Assembly (NCBI RefSeq): GCF_017052465.1
Contig: NZ_JAFHKT010000152.1
Coordinates: 186,001 to 250,000 of the forward strand
DNA length: 64,000 nt
Source of the DNA: Arthrobacter pascens
GTDB lineage: Bacteria; Actinomycetota; Actinomycetes; Actinomycetales; Micrococcaceae
Direction: 5' to 3'
Shown piece after piece: positions 1 through 8,535 of the stretch. The notes under the pieces are model-generated. The model saw only the letters and a list, made by a program, of their open reading frames with translations, did no database searches and had not been told where the DNA came from. Every line of letters begins with the position of its first letter. The first letter of the stretch is position 1. The position numbers and the translations under genes are program-made.

Positions 1-234
1 TAGACTGAAGAGGTAGAAATGGATGCCCGGTCGTTGATTTCGTTTATTTTGAATCAACAAGCCCGCCCCTACGCGATCTTGAGACAGACCCGTTGGTCCC
101 CAGTGCCAGCATTTAGATAGCCCGCGATCGGCTTCCACTGGAACCGCTTGCGCGCAGAGCGTGCTCCGGATCGGCCCCTTGGCCGGCCGTTGAGCATGCG
201 GCGCCAATGCCCAAATGAATAAGGAAACTCCACT
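1..234 (+). other. Upstream region of DEAD-box helicase gene
   Basis: No gene is supported in this stretch. The AT-rich segment at about 36-60 carries a short inverted repeat (TTGATT...GAATCA). A possible -10 element TAGATA lies at 114-119, with TTGGTC at 93-98 as a poorly spaced -35 (15 bp). If that promoter is real the helicase mRNA has a leader of about 110 nt, which would suit the long, structured, cold-responsive leaders known for DEAD-box helicase genes. This is inference. The ribosome-binding site is AAGGAAA at about 221-227. Confidence 0.3.
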
Positions 235-1944
235 GTGAGTGAATTGCATACGCACCAACTGCTCTCCGATGACTCCGGAACCGAAACCATCGAGCCCGAA
301 GAGACCATCATCTCGGACGAGAAGCCGCACGAGATCGCGGAGAAGTCCTTCGTGGACTACAACGTGCGCCCCGACATCGTCGAGTCCCTTGCCGACGCCG
401 GCATCACCCATCCCTTCCCCATCCAGGCGATGACCCTGCCCGTGGCCCTGTCCGGCCACGACATCATCGGCCAGGCCAAGACCGGCACCGGCAAGACCCT
501 CGGCTTCGGCATTCCCGCCCTGCAGCGCGTCGTGGGCCCGGACGATGAGGGCTTCAGCAAGCTGCCCGCGCCCGGCGCCCCGCAGGCCATGGTCATTGTC
601 CCCACCCGCGAACTCGCCGTGCAGGTTGCCAACGACCTGCAGACCGCGTCCCGCAAGCGCAACGCCCGGATCGCCACCATCTACGGCGGCCGTGCGTACG
701 AGCCCCAGATCGAAGCGCTGCAGAAGGGAGTGGAGGTCGTTGTCGGCACGCCCGGCCGCCTGATTGACCTCTACAAGCAGCGGCACTTGGTGCTCAAGAA
801 CGTCAAGATCGTGGTCCTCGACGAGGCCGACGAGATGCTGGACCTTGGCTTCCTGCCCGATGTTGAGACCCTGATTGCCGGCACTCCCCCGGTCCGCCAG
901 ACGCTGCTGTTCTCCGCCACGATGCCCGGCCCTGTGATCGCCATGGCCCGCCGGTACATGACGCAGCCCACCCACATCCGCGCCGCCGACCCGGACGATG
1001 AGGGCCTGACCAAGCGCGACATCCGCCAGCTCATCTACCGTGCGCACAGCATGGACAAGACCGAGGTTGTCGCCCGCATCCTGCAGGCCCGCGGACGCGG
1101 CCGCACCATTATCTTCACCAAGACCAAGCGGACGGCGGCCAAGGTCGCAGAGGAACTCGTTGACCGCGGATTTGCCGCCGCAGCCATTCACGGCGACCTC
1201 GGGCAGGGCGCCCGCGAACAGGCTCTCCGGGCCTTCCGCAACAACAAGGTGGACGTCCTCGTTGCCACTGACGTTGCCGCCCGCGGCATCGACGTTGATG
1301 ACGTCACGCACGTTATCAACTACCAGTGCGTCGAGGACGAGAAGATCTACCTGCACCGTGTGGGCCGCACCGGCCGTGCCGGCAACAAGGGCACCGCCGT
1401 GACGTTCGTGGACTGGGACGACATGCCGCGCTGGGGCCTCATCAACAAGGCGCTGGGCCTGAGTGTTCCCGAGCCCATCGAAACGTACTCCTCCTCGCCG
1501 CACCTTTTCGAGGACCTGGACATTCCGGAAGGCACCAAGGGCCGTCTCCCGCGCAGCAAGCGCACGCTGGCCGGCGTGGACGCCGAGGTCCTGGAGGACC
1601 TCGGCGAGACCGGCAAGAAGGTGACCCGCGGCGGACGCGACAGCAGCCGCTCCGGCGGGCGCGAGGGCGGACGCGACGGCGGGCGCTCCGACAGCCGCCG
1701 CAGCGGCGAAGCAGGCGGACGGTCCGGGGACCGCCGTCGTCGTTCCTCTGATACCGCTGCCGACGCCGGCACGGCACCTGACGCGGCTTCGGCAGCTGCA
1801 GCCGGCTCCGCCGCAGCGGGCGGGGACCAGCCCCCGCGCGCCCGGCGCAACCGCACCCGTACGCGCCGCCGCAACGGCGAGGTCGTGGCAGGCGGCGAGT
1901 CCGCATCAACGGGCTCGCAGCCGGGCAGCACCGAGGCCTCATAG
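235..1944 (+). CDS. DEAD-box ATP-dependent RNA helicase
   Basis: This 569-residue protein should unwind RNA duplexes in ribosome assembly or mRNA turnover, a cytoplasmic role. The helicase core is complete: Q-motif region near residue 60, Walker A AKTGTGKT at 81-88, DEAD at 196-199, SAT at 227-229, and the motif VI stretch HRVGRTGRAG near 374-383. From about residue 462 the protein is a low-complexity tail rich in RGG/GGR and SR, then Ala/Gly, then Arg, as in CsdA/DeaD-type and cold-adapted actinobacterial helicases; such tails bind RNA. GTG start at 235 is supported by AAGGAAA upstream. The methyltransferase gene starts 6 bp after the stop, so the two are probably cotranscribed. Confidence 0.95.
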   Translation: MSELHTHQLLSDDSGTETIEPEETIISDEKPHEIAEKSFVDYNVRPDIVESLADAGITHPFPIQAMTLPVALSGHDIIGQAKTGTGKTLGFGIPALQRVVGPDDEGFSKLPAPGAPQAMVIVPTRELAVQVANDLQTASRKRNARIATIYGGRAYEPQIEALQKGVEVVVGTPGRLIDLYKQRHLVLKNVKIVVLDEADEMLDLGFLPDVETLIAGTPPVRQTLLFSATMPGPVIAMARRYMTQPTHIRAADPDDEGLTKRDIRQLIYRAHSMDKTEVVARILQARGRGRTIIFTKTKRTAAKVAEELVDRGFAAAAIHGDLGQGAREQALRAFRNNKVDVLVATDVAARGIDVDDVTHVINYQCVEDEKIYLHRVGRTGRAGNKGTAVTFVDWDDMPRWGLINKALGLSVPEPIETYSSSPHLFEDLDIPEGTKGRLPRSKRTLAGVDAEVLEDLGETGKKVTRGGRDSSRSGGREGGRDGGRSDSRRSGEAGGRSGDRRRRSSDTAADAGTAPDAASAAAAGSAAAGGDQPPRARRNRTRTRRRNGEVVAGGESASTGSQPGSTEAS

Positions 1945-1949
1945 CCTCA

Positions 1950-2822
1950 ATGACTGAACCTGTCTGGGCGCCGGACGGCAGCAACCTGGTGGTACACGCG
2001 GACAACGCGGAATTCCTCCCCACGCTGCCGGACGGCGCCTTCACGCTCATTTACGTGGACCCGCCGTTCAACACCGGCCGGGCCCAGCAGCGCCAGGAAA
2101 CCAAAATGGTGCTGAACGCCGTCGGTGACGGCGACCGTGTCGGTTTCAAGGGCCGCTCCTACGACACCATCAAAGGCGCCCTGCACCGCTACGATGACGC
2201 GTTCAGCGACTACTGGTCTTTCCTTGAACCCCGGCTGGTGGAAGCCTGGCGCCTGCTGGCCGACGACGGCACCCTGTACCTGCACCTGGACTACCGCGAG
2301 GTGCACTACGCGAAGGTCATGCTGGACGCCATCTTCGGCCGCGAGTGTTTCCTCAACGAGATCATCTGGGCCTACGACTACGGCGCACGCGCCAAATACC
2401 GCTGGCCCACCAAGCATGACAACATCCTCGTCTACGTCAAGAACCCGGCCAAGTACCACTTCGACAGCGCCGAGGTGGACCGGGAGCCGTACATGGCCCC
2501 GGGGCTCGTGACGCCCGCGAAGCGTGAGCTGGGCAAGCTGCCCACGGACGTCTGGTGGCACACCATCGTGTCCCCCACGGGCAAGGAGAAGACCGGCTAC
2601 CCCACGCAGAAGCCCGAGGGCCTGGTGCGGCGGGTCGTGGCTGCCTCCAGCCGCCCGGGTGACTGGTGCCTGGATTTCTTCGCCGGCTCGGGCACGCTCG
2701 GTGCCGTGGCAGCGAAGATGGGCCGGCGGTTCGTGTGCGTCGACCAGAACCAGCCGGCCATCGACGTCATGGCCAAGCGGCTCGGCGCGCACGCCGAGTT
2801 TGCGTCCTACCCGCGCGACTAG
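1950..2822 (+). CDS. Orphan beta-class DNA methyltransferase (N6-adenine or N4-cytosine)
   Basis: This 290-residue protein should transfer a methyl group from S-adenosylmethionine to DNA. The catalytic motif IV, DPPF, is at residues 37-40, and the SAM-binding motif I, FFAGSGT, is at 243-249 near the C-terminus. That order, catalytic before SAM-binding, defines the beta class (M.HinfI/CcrM type). The segment HDNILVYVK around residue 156 also fits this family. No restriction endonuclease or specificity subunit is nearby, so this is a solitary methyltransferase, and its location beside a helicase in an otherwise core region suggests a housekeeping or epigenetic role. The recognition sequence cannot be read from the gene. 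It is only 6 bp from the helicase stop. Confidence 0.88.
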   Translation: MTEPVWAPDGSNLVVHADNAEFLPTLPDGAFTLIYVDPPFNTGRAQQRQETKMVLNAVGDGDRVGFKGRSYDTIKGALHRYDDAFSDYWSFLEPRLVEAWRLLADDGTLYLHLDYREVHYAKVMLDAIFGRECFLNEIIWAYDYGARAKYRWPTKHDNILVYVKNPAKYHFDSAEVDREPYMAPGLVTPAKRELGKLPTDVWWHTIVSPTGKEKTGYPTQKPEGLVRRVVAASSRPGDWCLDFFAGSGTLGAVAAKMGRRFVCVDQNQPAIDVMAKRLGAHAEFASYPRD

Positions 2823-2829
2823 TCGCGGG

Positions 2830-3675
2830 TCAACGGATAACCGCGGTGCCGGTGCCGAGCTCCTCGATTTGGGCGAAGACCTCCGGCGCCGTCAGGTATT
2901 CCCCCAGCCGGTTCGGCTTGCCCGTGCCGTGGTAGTCCGACGAGCCCGTAATGAGCAGTCCGTGCCTGGCCGCGAGCCCGCGCAGGAATTCCCTGCCTTC
3001 CTCGGAATTGTCGCGGTGGTCCACTTCGAGGCCGGCGAGTCCGGCATCGATCATTTCCCGGTAGGTGCGCTCCCCCACGACGCGCCCGCGTGACGACGCC
3101 ACCGGATGGGCAAAGACGGGGACACCTCCGGCCGCACGGACAAGCTCGACGGCGAGCGCCGGTTCGGGCGCGTAGTGCTGCACGAAGTACCGCGAATGCG
3201 AGGTCAGGATCGAGGTGAAGGCTTCGGACCTGTCTGATACCACGCCGGCGGCAACGAGCGCGTCGGCGATGTGCGGCCGTCCCAGGGTTGCCCCCGGCGC
3301 CACGTGGTGAATCACATCGTCCCAGCTCAGCGGATAGTCTTCGGCGAGCAGCGTCACCATGCGCTCGGCCCGTGTCAGCCGCGCATCCTTGGCCTTGGTG
3401 ATCTCCTCCAGCAGGCCCGCGTGGGCGGGGTCGTGCAAATAGCTGAGGAGGTGCACGCTGATGCCCTGCGCCGTCCGGCAGGAGATCTCCATGCCGGGCA
3501 CCAGGGCCACGCCGTTGTCGACCGCCGCGCGGGCCGCCTCGGCCCAGCCGTCGGTGGAGTCGTGGTCGGTCAGTGCGATGACGTCCAGCCCCGCCGCCGC
3601 AGCGGCAGCCATGACGGCAGCCGGCGCCTCCGTGCCGTCCGAAACATTTGAGTGGGCGTGCAGATCTATCTTCAC
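2830..3675 (-). CDS. PHP-domain metal-dependent phosphoesterase
   Basis: A 281-residue member of the PHP superfamily (trpH/YciV-like), which hydrolyses phosphoester bonds such as 3',5'-nucleoside bisphosphates or short RNA using a metal cluster. Metal-binding motifs are visible: HAH at residues 6-8 after MKIDL, TDHDS near 37-41, a GMEISC segment near 61, HPV near 190 and the C-terminal SSDYHG near 246. The length matches the family. It converges on the methyltransferase (8 bp between stops) and diverges from the aminopeptidase P gene. The exact substrate is not determinable from sequence. Confidence 0.9.
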   Translation of the reverse strand: MKIDLHAHSNVSDGTEAPAAVMAAAAAAGLDVIALTDHDSTDGWAEAARAAVDNGVALVPGMEISCRTAQGISVHLLSYLHDPAHAGLLEEITKAKDARLTRAERMVTLLAEDYPLSWDDVIHHVAPGATLGRPHIADALVAAGVVSDRSEAFTSILTSHSRYFVQHYAPEPALAVELVRAAGGVPVFAHPVASSRGRVVGERTYREMIDAGLAGLEVDHRDNSEEGREFLRGLAARHGLLITGSSDYHGTGKPNRLGEYLTAPEVFAQIEELGTGTAVIR

Positions 3676-3763
3676 CAGCCCAGCCTAGTAGATGGGCGGG
3701 CATCCGCGGCCTGGACGGGGCCGGTGTTGGCCTCAGCCGCAGGGCTGGTGAGACGATGGGACG

Positions 3764-5353
3764 GTGAACGACGCAGACAACACCTACAACGGTGAAAAGA
3801 CAGCCTCCCAGCCTCTCGAGGAGCGGGTCAACAACCGCTCGCAGCGGCCCAGTTCCGAGGCCTTCAAGGCCTTTATGGCCAGCAACTGGGCACCGTCCCC
3901 GCAGGTGGCCCCCGAACGGGACGCCGTTGCCGACCACGCCGCCCGCCGTCGGCGCATCATCTCCGGCCAGTTCAAAGGTGAACGCCTGGTGGTCCCGGCC
4001 GGGCCGCTCAAGGTCCGCTCCAACGACTGCGACTACCGCTTCCGGCCCCACTCGGGCTTCGCGCACCTGACGGGCCTCGGCCTGGACCACGAACCTGACG
4101 CCGTCCTCATTTTCGAGCCCGTCGAGGAAGGTACCGGGGACGACGGCGGCAACCACCGCGCCACTCTCTACTTCCGCCCGCTGGCCGGACGGGACTCCGA
4201 GCAGTTTTACGCCGACTCGCGGTCGGGCGAGTTCTGGATCGGTGCCCGCCCCACGCTGGCCGAGTTCGAAGCCCGTCTCGGCCTTCCGACGGCCCACGTC
4301 GATGAATTGGAAACGGCCGTCACCAAGAACGTGGGTGCACCGGAAATCGGCGGCATTTCGATCCGTCTGGTGCGCAAGGTGGACGAGAACATCGACGCGC
4401 TCGTGGACACCGCGCGCTACAACACCGCCAAGGACCCGGACAACCTGGACCTCGGTGTGCTGGATGCCCTCGACGAGAAGCTGTCCGAGGCCCTGTCCGA
4501 GCTCCGCCTGATCAAGGACGGCTGGGAGGTCGAGCAGCTGCAGACAGCCGTGGCCGCCACGGTGGAAGGTTTCGCCGAAGTGGTTAAGGCCCTTCCCCGC
4601 GCCCTGACCCACTTCCGCGGAGAGCGTGTCGTGGAGGGTGCTTTCTTCGCCCGCGCCCGGGAGGAGGGCAATGAGCTCGGCTACGACACGATCGCCGCTG
4701 CCGGGAACAACGCCACGGTGCTGCACTGGACCAGGAACACCGGCAAGATCAAAGCCGGCGATCTCCTGCTGCTGGACGCCGGCGTCGAGGCCGATTCCCT
4801 GTACACCGCGGACATCACCCGCACGCTGCCCGCCACCGGCACGTTCTCGGACATCCAGCGCAAGATCTACGAAGCCGTCCTCGACGCCGCTGACGCCGGG
4901 TTTGCTGCCGCGCGGATCGGCACGCGCTTCCGGGACATCCACACCGCCGCCACCACCGTCCTCGCGGAGCGGCTTGCCGAATGGGGGCTGCTCCCTGTTC
5001 CGGTCGCGGAGGCGATCAGTGACGAGGGGCAGCAGCACCGGCGCTGGATGCCGCACGGCACCAGCCACCACCTGGGCCTCGACGTCCACGACTGCGCGCA
5101 GGCCAAGCGGGAGCTGTACCTCGACGGGGTGCTCGCTGAAGGCATGGTCTTCACCATCGAACCGGGCCTGTACTTCAAGAACGAGGACCTCGGCATCCCG
5201 GAGGAGTACCGCGGAATCGGCGTCCGGATCGAGGACGACATCCTGATGACCGCCGAGGGCCCCGTCAACCTCAGCGCCGCGCTCCCCCGCACCGCCGACG
5301 ACGTCGAAGCGTGGATGGCGGGCATCTGGCACGAGGCCAACGGCAAGGCTTAG
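3764..5353 (+). CDS. pepP: Aminopeptidase P family metallopeptidase (Xaa-Pro aminopeptidase)
   Basis: A 529-residue M24 peptidase that removes an N-terminal residue preceding proline, in peptide turnover. An N-terminal AMP_N domain (about residues 60-220) precedes the pita-bread catalytic domain. Metal ligands expected for M24 are present: the Asp in LLLDAG and the Asp in TADITRTLP (about 338-356), the His in HGTSHHLGLDVHD (about 430-442), the Glu in FTIEPGLYF (about 464) and the Glu in VRIEDDI (about 491). GTG start at 3764 has only a weak GGGACG upstream. About 60 N-terminal residues are extra compared with E. coli PepP and appear disordered. A 20-bp perfect terminator follows at 5408-5451. 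Confidence 0.93.
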   Translation: MNDADNTYNGEKTASQPLEERVNNRSQRPSSEAFKAFMASNWAPSPQVAPERDAVADHAARRRRIISGQFKGERLVVPAGPLKVRSNDCDYRFRPHSGFAHLTGLGLDHEPDAVLIFEPVEEGTGDDGGNHRATLYFRPLAGRDSEQFYADSRSGEFWIGARPTLAEFEARLGLPTAHVDELETAVTKNVGAPEIGGISIRLVRKVDENIDALVDTARYNTAKDPDNLDLGVLDALDEKLSEALSELRLIKDGWEVEQLQTAVAATVEGFAEVVKALPRALTHFRGERVVEGAFFARAREEGNELGYDTIAAAGNNATVLHWTRNTGKIKAGDLLLLDAGVEADSLYTADITRTLPATGTFSDIQRKIYEAVLDAADAGFAAARIGTRFRDIHTAATTVLAERLAEWGLLPVPVAEAISDEGQQHRRWMPHGTSHHLGLDVHDCAQAKRELYLDGVLAEGMVFTIEPGLYFKNEDLGIPEEYRGIGVRIEDDILMTAEGPVNLSAALPRTADDVEAWMAGIWHEANGKA

Positions 5354-5407
5354 CCGGCGCCGGGTTGGGCGGTTGCCGCAGCGGCACAGCGTCCAGCGCA
5401 AAAAGGG

Positions 5408-5451
5408 CAAACGAAAGGGCCACCGGATTTCTCCGGTGGCCCTTTCGTTTG
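5408..5451. terminator. Bidirectional intrinsic terminator
   Basis: A perfect 20-bp stem (arms 5408-5427 and 5432-5451) closes on a 4-nt loop. The outer stem is A/T-rich (CAAACGAAAGG...CCTTTCGTTTG), so it supplies a U-rich tail on either strand. It sits between the convergent pepP and YflT-like genes. Confidence 0.85.
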
Positions 5452-5459
5452 GCGCCACG

Positions 5460-6458
5460 CTACCGCTGCGGTTCGTCCTTGGTTTCCGGCGGCTGGTTGG
5501 CGTCGTTCACGCGCACGCCGTACTGCGGGCGGCCATCCGGCAGGTCGGGGTAGCGGACAGTCGCGGGACGCTGGCCGGCTCGCTGCTCGGCGTCCGGGGC
5601 CCCGGCGCCCTCCGGAGCGCGGCTGGGCTGGCCGGGCTGGCCGGGCTGGCCCTCGACGGCCCCATACTGGGGTGCTGCACCCGGAACCGGTGCGCCCTGA
5701 GCCTCGGGGTTGTGTCCCTGGACATCCTGGGTCCGCTGGCCGTAGGGGTCGTTCCAGCCCGCGGGCCGCTGGGGCGCCTGGCCCTGGTACGGACCCTGGT
5801 GCCGGCCGGGCTGCTCGTGCTGGTCGGGCTGCTGGTACTGGCCAGGCTGCTGGTACGGCTGGTTGTGGTAGTCACCCTGGGTGTAGTTAGACGGCCCCGT
5901 GTAGTTCGACGGACCGGTATAGTTCGACCGCCCTGCGCCGGCGGTGGCGTCCGACGGTGTCATCGGCAGCTGCTGCAGCAGCCGGCGGGCCTCGTGGGAA
6001 GCCTCGAAGGAGACCACGACGTCGTAGTTGGTCGCCACCACCTGGCTGGTGGACGTAAAGTCACGCTTTCCACGCTGCATGGCGTAGGTGACGATCCCGA
6101 ACAGCATGAAGAACGCCGCGCCCATGAGGACCGAGCTGATGATCGAGAACGTCCCTCCGGCCGGGGTGAAGAACGACAGCATGACACCGACAAAGAGGCC
6201 AAACCACATGCCGCTCAGGGCACCCGAGAGGGCCACGCGGGGATAGCTGAGCCGTCCCGTCACCCGCTCCACCATCTTCAGGTCATTGCCGACGATGGAC
6301 ACCATGTGCACCGGGAACTGCTGATCGGCAAGATAATCGACAGCCTTCTGGGCGTCCAGGTAGGAGGTATACGTGCCGACGGTGTCCCCGGTGGGGACAG
6401 TCCGCGCTTCGTCGGAGCCGTTCGGGACGCCCTTGGGGCCACCAAAAATGTTTGACAT
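5460..6458 (-). CDS. YflT-like (general stress protein 17M domain) membrane protein with Q/P/Y-rich tail
   Basis: A 332-residue protein. Residues 1-90 (VGTYTSYLDAQKAVDYLAD, then VHMVSIVGNDLKMVERVTGRL) match the general stress protein 17M/YflT domain. Two hydrophobic segments follow (around 82-103 and 110-130), so it is probably a small membrane-anchored stress protein. The region RDFTSTSQVVATNYDVVVSF resembles the second half of the domain. The last 170 residues are low complexity, rich in Gln, Pro, Tyr and Gly, with three SNYTGP-type repeats. I set the start at the ATG at 6458, since the open frame extends far upstream only as antisense to the next gene. Function beyond stress association is unknown. 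Confidence 0.82.
   Translation of the reverse strand: MSNIFGGPKGVPNGSDEARTVPTGDTVGTYTSYLDAQKAVDYLADQQFPVHMVSIVGNDLKMVERVTGRLSYPRVALSGALSGMWFGLFVGVMLSFFTPAGGTFSIISSVLMGAAFFMLFGIVTYAMQRGKRDFTSTSQVVATNYDVVVSFEASHEARRLLQQLPMTPSDATAGAGRSNYTGPSNYTGPSNYTQGDYHNQPYQQPGQYQQPDQHEQPGRHQGPYQGQAPQRPAGWNDPYGQRTQDVQGHNPEAQGAPVPGAAPQYGAVEGQPGQPGQPSRAPEGAGAPDAEQRAGQRPATVRYPDLPDGRPQYGVRVNDANQPPETKDEPQR
5883..5936 (-). repeat. Three 18-bp tandem repeats encoding SNYTGP-type units
   Basis: Three 18-bp units (5883-5900, 5901-5918, 5919-5936) lie in frame inside the tail of the YflT-like gene and encode SNYTGP, SNYTGP and SNYT plus a divergent end. They are coding repeats, and unit number could vary between strains. 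Confidence 0.75.
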
Positions 6459-6534
6459 ACACCCATTCTTGCCCATAAGGATGTGTGCGAGCTGAAATTC
6501 AGCTAAAAGAGAGCAGACTCGGTAGCCTGTAGGG

Positions 6535-7818
6535 GTGAGCACAAATCCTACCCGCGTCTTCGTGGCGCGCCTTCTGGGACTGGACGTCTTCGACCCCCTG
6601 GGCGACCGCCTGGGGCGGCTTCGCGACGTCGTCGTGCTCTCCCGGGGAACCCGCGGAGCACCACACGTGGTGGGCATCGTCGTCGAAGTGCCCGGCAAGA
6701 AGCGGGTCTTCGTTCCCATGACCCGGATTACGTCCATCGACCAGACGCAGGTCATCTGCACCGGGCTGGTCAACCTGCGGCGCTTCGAACAGCGCGGCGC
6801 CGAGACCCTCGTGGTTGCGGAGATGTTCGACCGGCGCGTGACGCTGCGTGACGGCAGCGGCGACGCCACCATCGAGGACATCGCCATGGACCAGCACCGC
6901 TCGGGCGACTGGTTCGTCAGCAAGCTGTTCGTGCGGCGCGGCCATTCGCTGGCCCCGCTCAGCAGGCTCCGGCGCAACGAAACCATGATCATCGACTGGG
7001 CGGACGCACACCAGGGCGCCAAGACCGAGCCCCAGGCCGCCACCCAGTTCGTCGCCAACCACGAGGACCTCAAGCCCGCCGACTTCGCCGAGGCACTGCA
7101 GGAGATGAGCGACAAGCGGCGGTTCGAGGTCGCAAGCGAACTCCAGGACGAACGGCTTGCCGACGTCCTGCAGGAGCTGCCGGAAGACGACCAGGTGGAG
7201 ATCCTCTCCGCACTCGACGTCCAGCGCGCGGCCGATGTCCTGGAGGAGATGGACCCCGACGACGCCGCAGACCTCCTGGGTGAACTCCCGTCCGCCCAGG
7301 CCGAGGAGCTGCTGCAGCTGATGGAACCGGAAGGCGCAGAGGACGTGCGCCGCCTCCTCGAATACGACGAGGACACCGCCGGCGGCCTGATGACCCCCGT
7401 TCCCGTCATCCTGCCGCCCGAGGCCACCGTGGCCGAGGCCCTTGCCCATGTCCGCCGCGAAGAGCTGTCCCCTGCCCTCGCCTCCTCCATCTTCATCGCC
7501 CGGCCACCGCTGGAAACCCCCACCGGCCGGTTCCTGGGGGTCGTCCACATCCAGCAGCTGCTGCGTTTCCCACCGTTCGAACCGCTGGGCAACCTGGTCG
7601 ACAAGAACCTGGAACCGCTCTCGGACCAGGCCCATATCAGCGAAGTCGCCCGCACCCTGGCCACCTACAACCTGAACTCCCTTCCGGTGGTCAACCAGGC
7701 CGGGCGGCTGGTGGGGGCAGTGACCGTCGACGACGTCCTGGACCACCTGCTGCCGGATGACTGGCGGGCCAATGACGGCGAGGCTCCGATCAGAAGGCTT
7801 GGAGGCCGCATTGGCTGA
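6535..7818 (+). CDS. Soluble MgtE-N/CBS protein with PRC-barrel domain
   Basis: A 427-residue protein with an N-terminal PRC-barrel-like region (about 1-125), a helical MgtE N-terminal domain of repeated ELP/DD helices (about 175-285) and two CBS domains (about 285-415). In real MgtE Mg2+ channels these form the cytosolic gate, but here no transmembrane domain follows, so it cannot itself be a channel. The GTG start at 6535 opens right after a divergent promoter region. The next gene, a DUF1003 membrane protein, overlaps its 3' end; the same pair is conserved in actinobacteria next to mrp. A sensing role for Mg2+ or nucleotides with the DUF1003 partner is inference. Confidence 0.85.
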   Translation: MSTNPTRVFVARLLGLDVFDPLGDRLGRLRDVVVLSRGTRGAPHVVGIVVEVPGKKRVFVPMTRITSIDQTQVICTGLVNLRRFEQRGAETLVVAEMFDRRVTLRDGSGDATIEDIAMDQHRSGDWFVSKLFVRRGHSLAPLSRLRRNETMIIDWADAHQGAKTEPQAATQFVANHEDLKPADFAEALQEMSDKRRFEVASELQDERLADVLQELPEDDQVEILSALDVQRAADVLEEMDPDDAADLLGELPSAQAEELLQLMEPEGAEDVRRLLEYDEDTAGGLMTPVPVILPPEATVAEALAHVRREELSPALASSIFIARPPLETPTGRFLGVVHIQQLLRFPPFEPLGNLVDKNLEPLSDQAHISEVARTLATYNLNSLPVVNQAGRLVGAVTVDDVLDHLLPDDWRANDGEAPIRRLGGRIG

Positions 7819-8524
7819 TATGACGGCAAAGGGCTCCGGCCCACGGGGACGGGACAAGGCGGCCGGCAAAGGCAGCCTGGACACTCCGCTGAGCGGCCGG
7901 CAGCGCATCCTGCCCAAGTTCAAGCCGGATCCCGATGCCTTCGGCCATGCCACAGAGGGGTTTGCCCGCTTCATGGGCACGCCGCAGTTCCTGCTGTACA
8001 TGACCGTGTTCTGTTTGTTCTGGCTGGTCTGGAACACGTTCGCGCCCACCGACTGGCAGTTCGACAGGGTGGAGCTCGGCTTCACCCTCCTGACCCTGAT
8101 GCTGTCGCTGCAGGCCTCCTACGCGGCGCCTCTGCTGCTGCTGGCGCAGAACCGCCAGGATGACCGCGACCGTGTTTCGCTCCAGCAGGACCGCCAGCGC
8201 GCCGAACGCAATTTGTCCGACACCGAATACCTGACCCGGGAGCTGGCGTCGCTGCGGATCGCGCTGCGGGAAGTGGCCACCCGCGACTACGTCCGGGCCG
8301 AACTGCGCAGCCTCCTGGAGGACCTGGTTGAGGCGCAGGAGGAACTCCGCAGCCACGACGCGTCCGGGCAGGGCAGCCACGAGTCGCCGCGGGAGCTGGT
8401 CCGGGAGAAGCTCAAGGAAAAGCGGCAGCGCAGTCCGCGGACCCAGCAGATCCCCAAGGTCAAGCAGGACAAGCCCCGCCAGGGCCGGTCAGCCGAGCCG
8501 CACCCCACCACCCCGGAAAGCTGA
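7811..8524 (+). CDS. DUF1003 membrane protein
   Basis: A 237-residue protein (from TTG 7811; 234 from ATG 7820). The DUF1003 core has two membrane segments, FLLYMTVFCLFWLVWNTF and LLTLMLSLQASYAAPLLLL, followed by a charged helix (QNRQDDRDRVSLQQDRQRAE) and a coiled-coil C-terminus. I prefer TTG 7811 because GGAGG at 7801-7805 is 5 nt upstream, giving an 8-bp overlap with the preceding stop, which suggests translational coupling. Its function is not known; coupling to the MgtE-like partner suggests a shared membrane process. The lysine-rich tail (about 190-237) is probably disordered. Confidence 0.85.
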   Translation: MADMTAKGSGPRGRDKAAGKGSLDTPLSGRQRILPKFKPDPDAFGHATEGFARFMGTPQFLLYMTVFCLFWLVWNTFAPTDWQFDRVELGFTLLTLMLSLQASYAAPLLLLAQNRQDDRDRVSLQQDRQRAERNLSDTEYLTRELASLRIALREVATRDYVRAELRSLLEDLVEAQEELRSHDASGQGSHESPRELVREKLKEKRQRSPRTQQIPKVKQDKPRQGRSAEPHPTTPES

Positions 8525-8535
8525 GCATCCACAGC

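Noticed and set aside
1950..3675. Restriction-modification cluster beside the methyltransferase
   Set aside because: The neighbours are a helicase of the DEAD-box RNA type and a PHP phosphoesterase; no endonuclease or specificity subunit is present.
2819..5458. Very long minus-strand open frame (879 codons) across the PHP and aminopeptidase genes
   Set aside because: It is a high-GC shadow: the real genes on both strands have family motifs, and this frame shows none.
5883..5936. Short CRISPR-like repeats
   Set aside because: Units are directly abutting and in frame, with no spacers. They encode peptide repeats, as do those at 56771-56824.
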